Position numbers and translations under genes: made by a program. 64,000 bases of DNA. Source: Janthinobacterium sp. PC23-8 (GTDB lineage: Bacteria; Pseudomonadota; Gammaproteobacteria; Burkholderiales; Burkholderiaceae_D). Below the pieces are notes generated by a model. That model was given only the letters and a program-made list of their open reading frames with translations. It ran no database searches and was not told where the DNA came from. Each line of letters starts with the position of its first letter. Position 1 is the stretch's first letter. The stretch spans positions 379,676-443,675 of the forward strand of contig NZ_NJGY01000001.1 in NCBI RefSeq assembly GCF_002250505.1. The letters are read 5' to 3'. Below are positions 27,449-35,075 of the stretch, in pieces.

Positions 27449-27754
27449 CTACTGAACCTTGTCGTCGTAGTGATATTGCGCCACGATCGGTCCCGCCTTG
27501 AACAGCGCTTCCTTCATTTCCTTGTCCAGCCGCGCATCGCGCCGGCGCATCCATTCGAACAGCATGGCCGCTTCGCGCCGGCTGGTGTCGCCCGCATGGG
27601 CCAGCACGCGGCGCAGTTCAGGGTCGGTGCAGGCCTCGAGACGCTGGCTGTTGAGGTCCAGCGCCTGCAGCGCGGCGACCAGGGCGCCAATGGCGCGGTG
27701 CATGTCCAGTGCGGTGGCCGGCAGGCCCGATTCTTCCAGGGGTAAAAACGACAT
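27449..27754 (-). CDS. EncFtn-like (encapsulated-ferritin fold) protein lacking ferroxidase residues
   Basis: A 101-residue helical protein. It aligns without gaps to encapsulated ferritins: MHRAI, SQRLEACTDPELRRVLAH, AAMLFEWMRRRDA and ALFKAGPI match the Rhodospirillum rubrum protein closely. In that protein Glu32, Glu62 and His65 bind iron; here the equivalent positions are Ala28, Ser58 and Glu61. Glu31, Glu34, Trp38 and Tyr39 are replaced by Ala27, Gln30, Leu34 and Asn35. Iron oxidation is therefore unlikely. No encapsulin gene and no targeting tail are seen. It lies 84 bp upstream of the Imm26-like gene, possibly in one transcript. The alignment is from memory. Confidence 0.75.
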   Translation of the reverse strand: MSFLPLEESGLPATALDMHRAIGALVAALQALDLNSQRLEACTDPELRRVLAHAGDTSRREAAMLFEWMRRRDARLDKEMKEALFKAGPIVAQYHYDDKVQ

Positions 27755-27898
27755 GCGATTTCCTTTGTGTGCGTCGGCCAGGCGGGTCAACATGCGCTGC
27801 ATTTTCCACCGCACGCGCGAAAATCTCAAGCGGCAAACACGCGTGCGGCCATCATCGTCCATAATCAGGCCTGGAACCTCATCAGCATCAGGAGCGCC

Positions 27899-29056
27899 AT
27901 GTTCAATTTCGACTTCTACAATCCCACCCAGATCCTGTTCGGCCAGGGCCAGATCGCCGCCATCGGCAAGCTGATACCGCCCGAGGCCAGAGTGCTGATG
28001 ACCTATGGCGGCGGCAGCATCAAGCAGAACGGCGTCTACGATGAAGTGCGCGCCGCGCTGGCCGGCCACACGGTGCTCGAATTTGCCGGCATCGAACCGA
28101 ACCCCAGCTATGAAACCCTGATGCAAGCGGTGGCACTGGTAAAAAGCGAAGGCATCGATTTCCTGCTCGGCGTCGGCGGCGGCTCGGTGGTCGACGGCAC
28201 CAAGTTCATCGCCGCAGCCGCCCTGCGCGACGGCGAAGCGTGGGACATCCTGCAAAAAGGCGGCAAGATCATCGACGCCGCCCTGCCCTTCGGCACCGTG
28301 CTGACCCTGCCCGCCACCGGTTCCGAAATGAATGGCTCGGCCGTCATCACGCGCAAGGCGACGCAGGAAAAACGCTCGTTCATGAGCCGCAAGGTGTACC
28401 CGCAATTTTCCGTGCTCGACCCGTCAAAAACGTTTACCTTGCCGCTGCGCCAGGTCGGCAACGGCGTCGTCGATGCGTTTGCCCACGTGATGGAGCAATA
28501 CCTGACGGCCCCCGTCAACGCTTCGGTGCAGGACCGCTTTGCCGAAGGCATCCTGCTGACGCTGATCGAGGAAGGCCCGAAGGCGCTGTCGCACCCGGAC
28601 GACTACGACGTGCGCGCCAACGTGATGTGGTGCGCCACCCTGGCCCTGAACGGCCTGATCGGCGTGGGTGTGCCGCAGGACTGGTCCACGCACGCCATCG
28701 GCCATGAACTGACGGCCCTGTATGAACTCGACCATGCGCAGACGCTGGCCGTGATCCTGCCCAGCATGCTGCGCGTGCGCAAGCAGGCCAAGCGCGCCAA
28801 GCTGCTGCAGTACGCGGCCCGCGTGTGGGGCCTTGATGGCGGCGACGAGGACGGCCGCATCGAAACGGCAATCGCGCGCACCGAGTATTTCTTCCGCCAT
28901 ATGGGCGTCAGGACGCGCCTGGCCGACTATGGCCTGGACCACGCCAGCGTCGACGCCGTGCTTGCCGCACTGGAAGCGCACGGCATGACGGCGCTTGGCG
29001 AACAGGGCGAAGTAACGCTGGCCGTCAGCCGCAAGGTGCTGGAACTGAGCTTGTAG
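27899..29056 (+). CDS. Iron-containing alcohol dehydrogenase, YqhD/BdhA-like
   Basis: A 385-residue group III alcohol dehydrogenase. It begins MFNFDFYNPTQILFGQGQI, has the nucleotide-binding GGGSVVDGTKF (about residue 93), and metal ligands in NGVVDAFAHVMEQY (Asp, His) and STHAIGHELTALYELDHAQT (two His). The order and start match YqhD, an NADPH-dependent aldehyde reductase acting on short-chain and stress-derived aldehydes. ATG 27899 follows CAGGAG. It is divergent from the EncFtn-like gene across 144 bp. The next feature downstream is the TPP riboswitch. Confidence 0.88.
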   Translation: MFNFDFYNPTQILFGQGQIAAIGKLIPPEARVLMTYGGGSIKQNGVYDEVRAALAGHTVLEFAGIEPNPSYETLMQAVALVKSEGIDFLLGVGGGSVVDGTKFIAAAALRDGEAWDILQKGGKIIDAALPFGTVLTLPATGSEMNGSAVITRKATQEKRSFMSRKVYPQFSVLDPSKTFTLPLRQVGNGVVDAFAHVMEQYLTAPVNASVQDRFAEGILLTLIEEGPKALSHPDDYDVRANVMWCATLALNGLIGVGVPQDWSTHAIGHELTALYELDHAQTLAVILPSMLRVRKQAKRAKLLQYAARVWGLDGGDEDGRIETAIARTEYFFRHMGVRTRLADYGLDHASVDAVLAALEAHGMTALGEQGEVTLAVSRKVLELSL

Positions 29057-29128
29057 CGTCACTGCACGGTGTTGTAAAACCGTCAGCCCCGCAGACAGGG
29101 GGTGACGCTTCATGCTAAGCTGTCGGCT

Positions 29129-29208
29129 CGCTAGGGGTCCTGGAGCAGTCATCCGGGTGAGAGATACCCTTCGTACCTGATCTGGATAATGCCAGCGAAG
29201 GGAAAGCG
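29129..29208 (+). promoter_or_regulatory. TPP riboswitch (THI element)
   Basis: The conserved THI cores are present in order: GGTGAGAGATACCC (29156-29169) corresponding to the CTGAGA/ACCC arm, ACCTGATCTGGATAATGCC (29175-29193) and AGCGAAGGGAAAGC. P1 can form between CGCT (29129-29132) and AGCG (29205-29208). It sits 90 bp before the TonB-dependent receptor start. No U-run terminator follows. CCTCC and CTCC stretches at 29216-29235 could instead sequester the ribosome-binding site, so translational control is more likely. Confidence 0.92.
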
Positions 29209-29298
29209 CAAAGTACCTCCCCCTTTGATAGCTCCTGCGCTGGCGCCAGCCGAACAAGCAGCCTGCCGTTGATAAAACGGCTTGAACCACGAGCAATC

Positions 29299-31446
29299 AT
29301 GTCCACACCGAATCTGTCTGTCTCCATCCTGACCCTGGCCATCGCGCAAGCGTTTGCCGCGCCCGTTTTTGCCGATGACGCCGTTGATGCCGCTGATGCA
29401 CCAAGCATGGCCGAAGTGATCGTTACCGCCAGCAAGGCACCCGCCGCCCAGCGCGCCTCGGTGGGCGGCTTTTCCGATGCACCGCTGCTGCAAACGCCGG
29501 CCGCCGTCACCGTCATTTCGCAGCAAACCATGCAGGACCTGCAGATCCGCAATACCAGCGACGCCGTGCGTTTGGATGCCAGCATCAACGACGCCTACAA
29601 CGCCGTCGGCTATGCCGAGCAGTTCTCGATCCGCGGCTTCAAGCTCGACAACAATTCCAGCTACCGCAAGGATGGCATTGCGATCCCCGGCGACACGCAA
29701 ATCCCGCTGGAAAACAAGGAGCGCATCGAAGTATTGAAAGGCCTGGCCGGTCTGCAGGCCGGCATGGCCGCGCCGGGCGGCGTGATCGACTTTATCGTCA
29801 AGCGCCCCACCAATACGCCACTGCGCACGGTCACCGTCGAAGCGCGCGAACGCGGCACGCTGTACGGCGCGGTCGACCTGGGCGGACGCCTGGACGACCC
29901 GCGCTTCGGCTACCGCATCAACGTGGCGGCCGAGCGCCTGCGTTCTTACGTCAAGGGCGCCGACGGCAACCGCAAATTCATCTCCGGCGCCTTCGACTGG
30001 CAGATTTCGCCACAGGCCCTGCTGCAGCTCGATCTTGATTACCAGGACAAATCGCAGATCACCGCGCCCGGTTTTCAACTGCTGAACAATACCACCCTGC
30101 CCACCGGCGTGCGCGCCGACACCCTGCTCAACCTGCAGCCTTGGACGCGCCCGGTCGAGACCATCACCAGCAACCTCGGCCTGCGCTTTGAATATGCGTT
30201 CGACGACATCTGGCACGCCACCCTGAGCGCCAACCAGCACTCGTTCAAGCGCGACGACTATACGGCGTTTCCGTATGGCTGCAGCACGCAGGAACTGTTT
30301 CCCGGCTTCTGCGGCAATGGCGACTACGATGTCTACGACTACCGCAGCCTGGGCGAAACCAAGAAGCCCTTGAGCGCGCAAGCCATGATCCAGGGCAAGT
30401 TCGCCACAGGCAGCCTGCGCCATGAATTGACGGCGGGCGTGGCCACCTTCCACCGCAAGGACCGCGCCGGCCGCTATGTGTACGACTACGCCGGCACCAG
30501 CAATATCTACAAGCCCGTCATCGTGCCCCTCTCGAACGGCGTGCAAGGCCCGGTGCGCGAGACGCGCAATGACAAGGAAAACTCGGTCTTCGTGCAGGAC
30601 ATTGTGACCCTGGCACCGAACTGGAAGCTGCATGCGGGCCTGCGCCATATCGATGTCGACGGTTTCCAGTATGTGCTCAAAGCCGACCCGGGCGTGGCCG
30701 AAGTGCGCGCCAAACATGCTTTCCTGCTGCCCAACGTGGCGCTGGTGTACAACCCGCTGGACAACCTGGCCGTCTACGGCGCCTACTCGCAGGGCATGGA
30801 GCACGGCGGCACGGCCGACCGCAAGGCGCAGAACGCGAACGAGGAACTGTCGCCGAGCCGCTCGAAGCAGATCGAGTTCGGCGTGAAAGCCGAGCTCACG
30901 CCGGAGCTGATGGTCGCCGCCAGCCTGTTCCAGATCCGCAAGGGCCTGGAATTCCAGAACGCCAATAACGTTTTCGTGCGCGCCGGCCAGGCCCAGCACC
31001 GCGGCCTGGAACTGTCGGCGCAAGGCAAGGCCAGCCGCGACCTCCATATCGGCGTCTCGGTCACGGCCCTGAACAGCCAGCAATCGAACACGGGTCTAGC
31101 CTCGCTCGACGGCAAGCGCGTGCCGAACGTGCCGGCCTTCAAGAGCGCCGTCAACCTCGATTACCGCGTGCCGCAGGTGGCGGGTCTGTCGGTGAACGGC
31201 AGCTGGGAGTATTCGGGCAAGAAAGCGTTCGAGTTCAACAATAACACCTTCGTGCCGTCGTATCACGTGGCCAACCTGGGCGCCGCTTATATCACGCGCC
31301 TGGCCGGCAAGCAGGCCGTGCTGCGCGCCGCCGTCAACAATGTGTTCGACAAGTTCTACTGGCGCGACGTGACGCCCGAATCCGACGGCTACCTGTTCCC
31401 GGGCGCCAGCCGCACGTTGAAAGTGTCGGCGCAGTTCGACTTTTAA
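29299..31446 (+). CDS. TonB-dependent outer-membrane receptor under TPP riboswitch control
   Basis: A 715-residue receptor. It has a signal peptide (to about residue 25, FAAPVFA-DD), a TonB-box-like EVIVTAS at about residue 40 and a plug domain (LLQTPAAVTVISQQTMQDL through GGVIDFIVKRP). A 22-strand barrel region ends in SAQFDF with terminal Phe. Sequence style is that of siderophore receptors (VLRAAVNNVFDKFYWRD). The TPP riboswitch in its leader makes thiamin or a thiamin precursor the likely ligand. ATG 29299 gives the signal peptide directly; an in-frame ATG at 29269 lies upstream. Confidence 0.88.
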   Translation: MSTPNLSVSILTLAIAQAFAAPVFADDAVDAADAPSMAEVIVTASKAPAAQRASVGGFSDAPLLQTPAAVTVISQQTMQDLQIRNTSDAVRLDASINDAYNAVGYAEQFSIRGFKLDNNSSYRKDGIAIPGDTQIPLENKERIEVLKGLAGLQAGMAAPGGVIDFIVKRPTNTPLRTVTVEARERGTLYGAVDLGGRLDDPRFGYRINVAAERLRSYVKGADGNRKFISGAFDWQISPQALLQLDLDYQDKSQITAPGFQLLNNTTLPTGVRADTLLNLQPWTRPVETITSNLGLRFEYAFDDIWHATLSANQHSFKRDDYTAFPYGCSTQELFPGFCGNGDYDVYDYRSLGETKKPLSAQAMIQGKFATGSLRHELTAGVATFHRKDRAGRYVYDYAGTSNIYKPVIVPLSNGVQGPVRETRNDKENSVFVQDIVTLAPNWKLHAGLRHIDVDGFQYVLKADPGVAEVRAKHAFLLPNVALVYNPLDNLAVYGAYSQGMEHGGTADRKAQNANEELSPSRSKQIEFGVKAELTPELMVAASLFQIRKGLEFQNANNVFVRAGQAQHRGLELSAQGKASRDLHIGVSVTALNSQQSNTGLASLDGKRVPNVPAFKSAVNLDYRVPQVAGLSVNGSWEYSGKKAFEFNNNTFVPSYHVANLGAAYITRLAGKQAVLRAAVNNVFDKFYWRDVTPESDGYLFPGASRTLKVSAQFDF

Positions 31447-31976
31447 GCGCTGGCCAGCAGCGCATCGAGCAGCGGCGCGGTTTGCACCAGCCGCTGCGCC
31501 AAGCTGCCGTGCAGCACATGATGAGCAATCCCGCGCGCCGCCAGTTCATCGAGCAATTGACGGTAGATCAGCTGACGCACGGCTTCCGACTCGCGCTGCA
31601 AGCCGTCCGCCACCCACGGCGTATCGGGCGCCGTCACCAATGTCAAATCATAGTGCGTACTGGCGGCCAGCGCCGCCAGTGGGGCGTCTTCGCCGCCAAA
31701 ATAATGGCGGCTGTACAGCACCGTCATCAAGGGCGTGGTATCGCAAATGAGCACGCCATGCGCAGCATCACTCGCTTCACGCTCGCGCGCGAGCTGGGTG
31801 CTGGCAATGAAAAACTGGTCCTGCGCCAGCGGCACCCTGCCCTGCGTCTCGACAAATTCGCGCAAGTATTCGGGCACCCACACGGTACCCAGGCGCTCGG
31901 CCAGGGCCGCGGCCAGGGTCGATTTGCCAGACGATTCGGCCCCCAGTATGGCAACCCGCAACAAGGCAGCCTTCAC
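31443..31976 (-). CDS. NadR-like P-loop kinase
   Basis: A 177-residue ATPase with Walker A GAESSGKST (residues 12-20), VPEYLREF and CDTTPLMTVLYSRHYFG. These are the signature blocks of the ribosylnicotinamide kinase domain of NadR. The nucleotidyltransferase and repressor domains of NadR are absent. It starts with GTG 31976, overlapping the transporter stop by 4 bp, so the pair is translated together. The kinase probably traps the substrate imported by the PnuC-type protein. The substrate could be nicotinamide riboside or, given the TPP-regulated receptor next door, thiamin. Confidence 0.78.
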   Translation of the reverse strand: MKAALLRVAILGAESSGKSTLAAALAERLGTVWVPEYLREFVETQGRVPLAQDQFFIASTQLAREREASDAAHGVLICDTTPLMTVLYSRHYFGGEDAPLAALAASTHYDLTLVTAPDTPWVADGLQRESEAVRQLIYRQLLDELAARGIAHHVLHGSLAQRLVQTAPLLDALLASA

Positions 31977-32584
31977 TTGAGGACCATCGCGTCCGGCGCG
32001 GCCGGCGCCGCCTTTTTCCAGGCCAGCAGGCCGATCATCGCCATCGCCACGAACACCGCGTACAGCACGGCCGTGAGCATCAGGTGCTTGTGGACATACA
32101 AGACCACGTACAGGATATCGACCACGATCCAGACGATCCAGTTCTCGATCTTCTTGCGCGACAGCAGCAACTGGCCCAGCAGGCTACCGGCCGTCAAAAA
32201 GCCGTCGGCATGCGGCACGTCGGTATCGGTGGAGGTCAGCAGCCAGGAAATCAGGAGGAAACCGATCAGCCAGGCCGCGCCGCTGCCCAGCCAGCCGCGC
32301 GGCGTGAGCCAGGTGACGGGCAAGACCGGCGCGCCGCTTGTCGGATGCAGCCACTGATACCAGCCCCAGCTTGATATGGCGATAAACAGCAGTTGCAAGC
32401 CCATGTCGCCATACAGGCGCGAGTCGAAAAACACAAACCCGTAAGCGGCCGACGAGATGATGGCAAACAGCCAGGCCCAGTGATTCTGGCCAATATTGAG
32501 CGCGACGGTGATCAAGGCCAGGACAAAGGAAATCAGTTCGAGCGGCGTGGTGGCAAAACCCAGCAGGAAAAGCGTATCGTTCAT
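31973..32584 (-). CDS. PnuC/PnuT-family vitamin transporter
   Basis: A 203-residue membrane protein with seven predicted helices. The PnuC-family core is visible: WLFAIISSAAYGFVFFDSRLYGDMGLQ, SSWGWYQWLH and IENWIVWIVVDILYVVLYVHKHL. PnuC facilitates nicotinamide riboside uptake and PnuT thiamin uptake; the sequence alone does not separate them here. ATG 32584 has no clear ribosome-binding site. It is convergent with, not downstream of, the riboswitch-controlled receptor, and its own upstream region shows no THI motif. Confidence 0.82.
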   Translation of the reverse strand: MNDTLFLLGFATTPLELISFVLALITVALNIGQNHWAWLFAIISSAAYGFVFFDSRLYGDMGLQLLFIAISSWGWYQWLHPTSGAPVLPVTWLTPRGWLGSGAAWLIGFLLISWLLTSTDTDVPHADGFLTAGSLLGQLLLSRKKIENWIVWIVVDILYVVLYVHKHLMLTAVLYAVFVAMAMIGLLAWKKAAPAAPDAMVLK

Positions 32585-32671
32585 GAGAGTGGGGATGAGG
32601 CTGGTGGTGCAGTATGCAATACCAGGCCTGAATAAGCAAGAATCGCCCCCCCTGTGCCGGACTTACCGGAC

Positions 32672-33190
32672 TTACCGAAACCCGCTGCGTGCCGCCCGCG
32701 TCAGCGTGTACCGAACGATCAGCTTGTGGAAGGGCCGTATCAGCATGAGGTAGGCGCGTCCCAGCCAATTATGACAGTGCACGGCGCTGGCCAGGGTCAG
32801 GCTGCCATGCGCGCCGCCCTGCGCGCTGCGCAGCATCGACAGGCGAAAGTCCAGGTGGCTGTCATCCTCGCCGACGATAATCTCGTTGGCCGTGACGGCG
32901 TAGATGCGGAAGATGCCCACCCGTCCACCGCCGCCCTTGGTCAACTCGGTCGCGGTCTTGATGCCGAAGCGCGCCACGATGGCGTCGCGCAGCACCATCA
33001 GCTTTTGCGCCCAGCCGGGCTGGCTGCCAAACACCACGTTGGCCAGGCGCTCCATGTCCATGCCGGCCGCCTGCGCGTTCGGCAAGGCGACGACATAGGC
33101 GTCGGCCAGGTCGCTGCCCGGATACAGCGGCGCGATGGCCGCTTGCGGCGGCAAGGCTGCCTTGCGCGCCTTGAGTGTGATTGCTTGCAT
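32672..33190 (-). CDS. DUF2867 family protein
   Basis: A 172-residue soluble protein. Recognisable blocks are DAYVVALPNAQ, NVVFGSQPGWAQKLMVLRDAIVARFGIKT, the VGEDDSHLDFRLSML stretch and the final GRAYLMLIRPFHKLIVRYTL, which match DUF2867. No biochemical role is established. ATG 33190 is preceded by GAGG. DUF2867 genes are often paired with a divergent TetR-type regulator; here the matching position holds only a broken remnant. Confidence 0.8.
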   Translation of the reverse strand: MQAITLKARKAALPPQAAIAPLYPGSDLADAYVVALPNAQAAGMDMERLANVVFGSQPGWAQKLMVLRDAIVARFGIKTATELTKGGGGRVGIFRIYAVTANEIIVGEDDSHLDFRLSMLRSAQGGAHGSLTLASAVHCHNWLGRAYLMLIRPFHKLIVRYTLTRAARSGFR

Positions 33191-33275
33191 GGTGGCCTCA
33201 TGTGTAGAGAGAATGTGCTCACAACTGACATGGTGATGATACACATAAGCCAGGCACTGTAAACTGTGATAACTT

Positions 33276-33479
33276 ATGAAACTGGCGCGGCAGAATGACA
33301 CAAATAGCGCGCCGCCGCGAGCGCCGGCTGGTCGCTGGGCCACGGCTACGTGATGCTGCTGCTGAGCGGGCGGCAAGGAACTGTCGCCAGCGCTGGTGCC
33401 AGGGTTTTTCCAGCTGCCGGCAGCGGCACTGACGCCAGCACCGCTGACCTGCATCCTGTCCATCGTCGTCAGGCGTTAG
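33276..33479 (+). pseudogene. Remnant of a TetR/AcrR-type regulator
   Basis: Divergent from the DUF2867 gene, an ATG at 33276 opens MKLARQNDT, a plausible TetR N-terminus, and then hits a stop. Shortly after, another frame (from 33323) reads AGWSLGHGYVMLLLSG, the C-terminal helix pattern of TetR regulators. From about 33375 the first frame resumes with KELSPALVPGFFQLPAA and ends at TAG 33477-33479. The helix-turn-helix region is missing. I read this as an internally deleted and frameshifted regulator; the evidence is short and could be coincidental. Confidence 0.4.
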
Positions 33480-35073
33480 CCGGATCTGCAATGGATGCCT
33501 CCATCAAATGCCACGTCACGTCGTCATCTGGCAAGGCCAGCAACCAATCGCGGCGCGGTTGCGGGAACGGCGCGCCCTGGGTAAGCCACGCCTGGCGCCA
33601 GGACTGGTTGACGATGGCCTGCAGAGGATGGTCGGCCGCTACCCACGGTTGCCAGACGCCGCTGACCGGACACGCTTGCCCGCAAGCGCAGCTCAACAAT
33701 GGCTCGGGCCGCGCCACTTCGCGCAGCAAACCGCGTGCGGCGCGCGGTTCCACCGCGCCATGGTTATGCCGTATCGTCAGGCAATGCTCCCATGTCACGG
33801 GGCCATAACGGACCGTGCCAGCAGCATTGAGCACGCCGAAATGGCGGAATTCTTCACCTTTGCGCAGCAGCCGGGCCGGCTCCGTCAAGCCCTGCCCACC
33901 GGCGGGTTGCCAGTACGCCGAAAATGGCGCAGTCGGCGCGTCGCTGTGCAAGCCGGTGGACCGCAGCGCATAGTCGGCGGCCAGGAAATACGGTTTTTGT
34001 AACAGCGAGGCGGCGCTTGGCTGCGGGATGGCGGGTGGCGGGCGCACGCCCTTGGCAGCATGCAGCAAGGTATCCCTGTCGCCATTCCAGGGCGGCAGAT
34101 CGGCGGGGGGCAGCGGCAATACCTTGTCCAGATTAGGAAAGCGCGCATTGGGATTGAATCCCAGTTCACGATTAAGTACACCATAACGTTCTGCACGTGC
34201 TTTATCAATATATGGAACCAGCATGTTTGCAAGATCAAATGGATCTCCGAATTCAATCTCCAGTTTGTTTGCGCATTTTCCGCAGCCTAATGCTACTCCC
34301 TTGTGTAAGACTTTAAGAGCAAGTGCTTTGGTTTCTAGCGTACGCGGACCACTAACTCTCCCCGTGGCCGTTCTGGGGGACGCATACATATAAGAAAGAT
34401 TATATGCAACCGGCCCATTTCCTTGGGAAAATGCACATTCCATCATTTTTATTGCGACAGGAATATTAGCCCAATACCCTGCACCCTCATTTGCAGGTCC
34501 AACATTTAATTTATCTGCCAAAAATTCCATCGCTTGAGGATTACCCATCTGCGCCGCCTTTTGCCAGAAGGCATAAGCGCGAGTGATGTCGCCGTCAACG
34601 CCGGTGCTGTTCGCATAATACGTTCCCATCCGATCATACGCGGCCGGTATCCCGAGCCGCATCGCCTTTTCCACCAGTTGAACCGCCTCTTCATTACCGT
34701 ATAAGGGATCGCGCCCTTCCACATACAGGCTGGCCAGATTGAGCATCGCCTTCCAGTGCAATCGCTCCGCCGCCCGATGTGTCAGATCGACAATTTTGTT
34801 GTAATCGCGATCTTCCACGAAAATTTCAGGATCTTCCAAGGCGCGTGCTTCGAGGAACCAGTCCTCGGCTTGCGCATCGATGGGCGGCACCTTGCTTGCC
34901 TCGGTTTCACAGATAAAATCCGCAACGTGGGGATTGAATAATGGCAAGCTTTGGTTGCGTGGCAAGACTTCTTTTTTGTCGTTAGGCATTTTGCAGGCGA
35001 TTAAAGAAATATTCAGGAATACTGCCAAGATAAAAAATGACAGGAGAAGGGAGAAGTTTTTAAAATTTTTCAT
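33469..35073 (-). CDS. Sel1-repeat lipoprotein, probable immunity to the adjacent phospholipase effector (Tli5-like)
   Basis: A 534-residue protein with a lipoprotein signal (lipobox SLIAC, Cys27). A DUF6396/Sel1-like helical region follows (about 95-190: KAMLNLASLYVEG, GIPAAYDRMGTYY, AYAFWQKAAQMGNPQAMEFLA). A Pro/Trp-rich C-terminal domain carries a CACGQAC cysteine cluster near residue 460. Sel1-type proteins act as periplasmic immunity to Tle5 phospholipases. ATG 35073 after AGGT is preferred; an in-frame TTG at 35079 overlaps the effector stop. The 5' two thirds (about 34130-35075) is visibly AT-richer than the 3' part, suggesting a composite gene. Confidence 0.75.
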   Translation of the reverse strand: MKNFKNFSLLLSFFILAVFLNISLIACKMPNDKKEVLPRNQSLPLFNPHVADFICETEASKVPPIDAQAEDWFLEARALEDPEIFVEDRDYNKIVDLTHRAAERLHWKAMLNLASLYVEGRDPLYGNEEAVQLVEKAMRLGIPAAYDRMGTYYANSTGVDGDITRAYAFWQKAAQMGNPQAMEFLADKLNVGPANEGAGYWANIPVAIKMMECAFSQGNGPVAYNLSYMYASPRTATGRVSGPRTLETKALALKVLHKGVALGCGKCANKLEIEFGDPFDLANMLVPYIDKARAERYGVLNRELGFNPNARFPNLDKVLPLPPADLPPWNGDRDTLLHAAKGVRPPPAIPQPSAASLLQKPYFLAADYALRSTGLHSDAPTAPFSAYWQPAGGQGLTEPARLLRKGEEFRHFGVLNAAGTVRYGPVTWEHCLTIRHNHGAVEPRAARGLLREVARPEPLLSCACGQACPVSGVWQPWVAADHPLQAIVNQSWRQAWLTQGAPFPQPRRDWLLALPDDDVTWHLMEASIADPANA

Positions 35074-35075
35074 GT

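Noticed and set aside
29078..29110. CGTCAGCCCC/GGGGGTGACG hairpin after the alcohol dehydrogenase
   Set aside because: One mismatch and no U-tract; could be a weak terminator but evidence is too thin to list.
32585..32671. Search for a second TPP riboswitch upstream of the PnuC-type gene
   Set aside because: No CTGAGA-like or ACCTGATC-like block on the minus strand; nothing to support a riboswitch.
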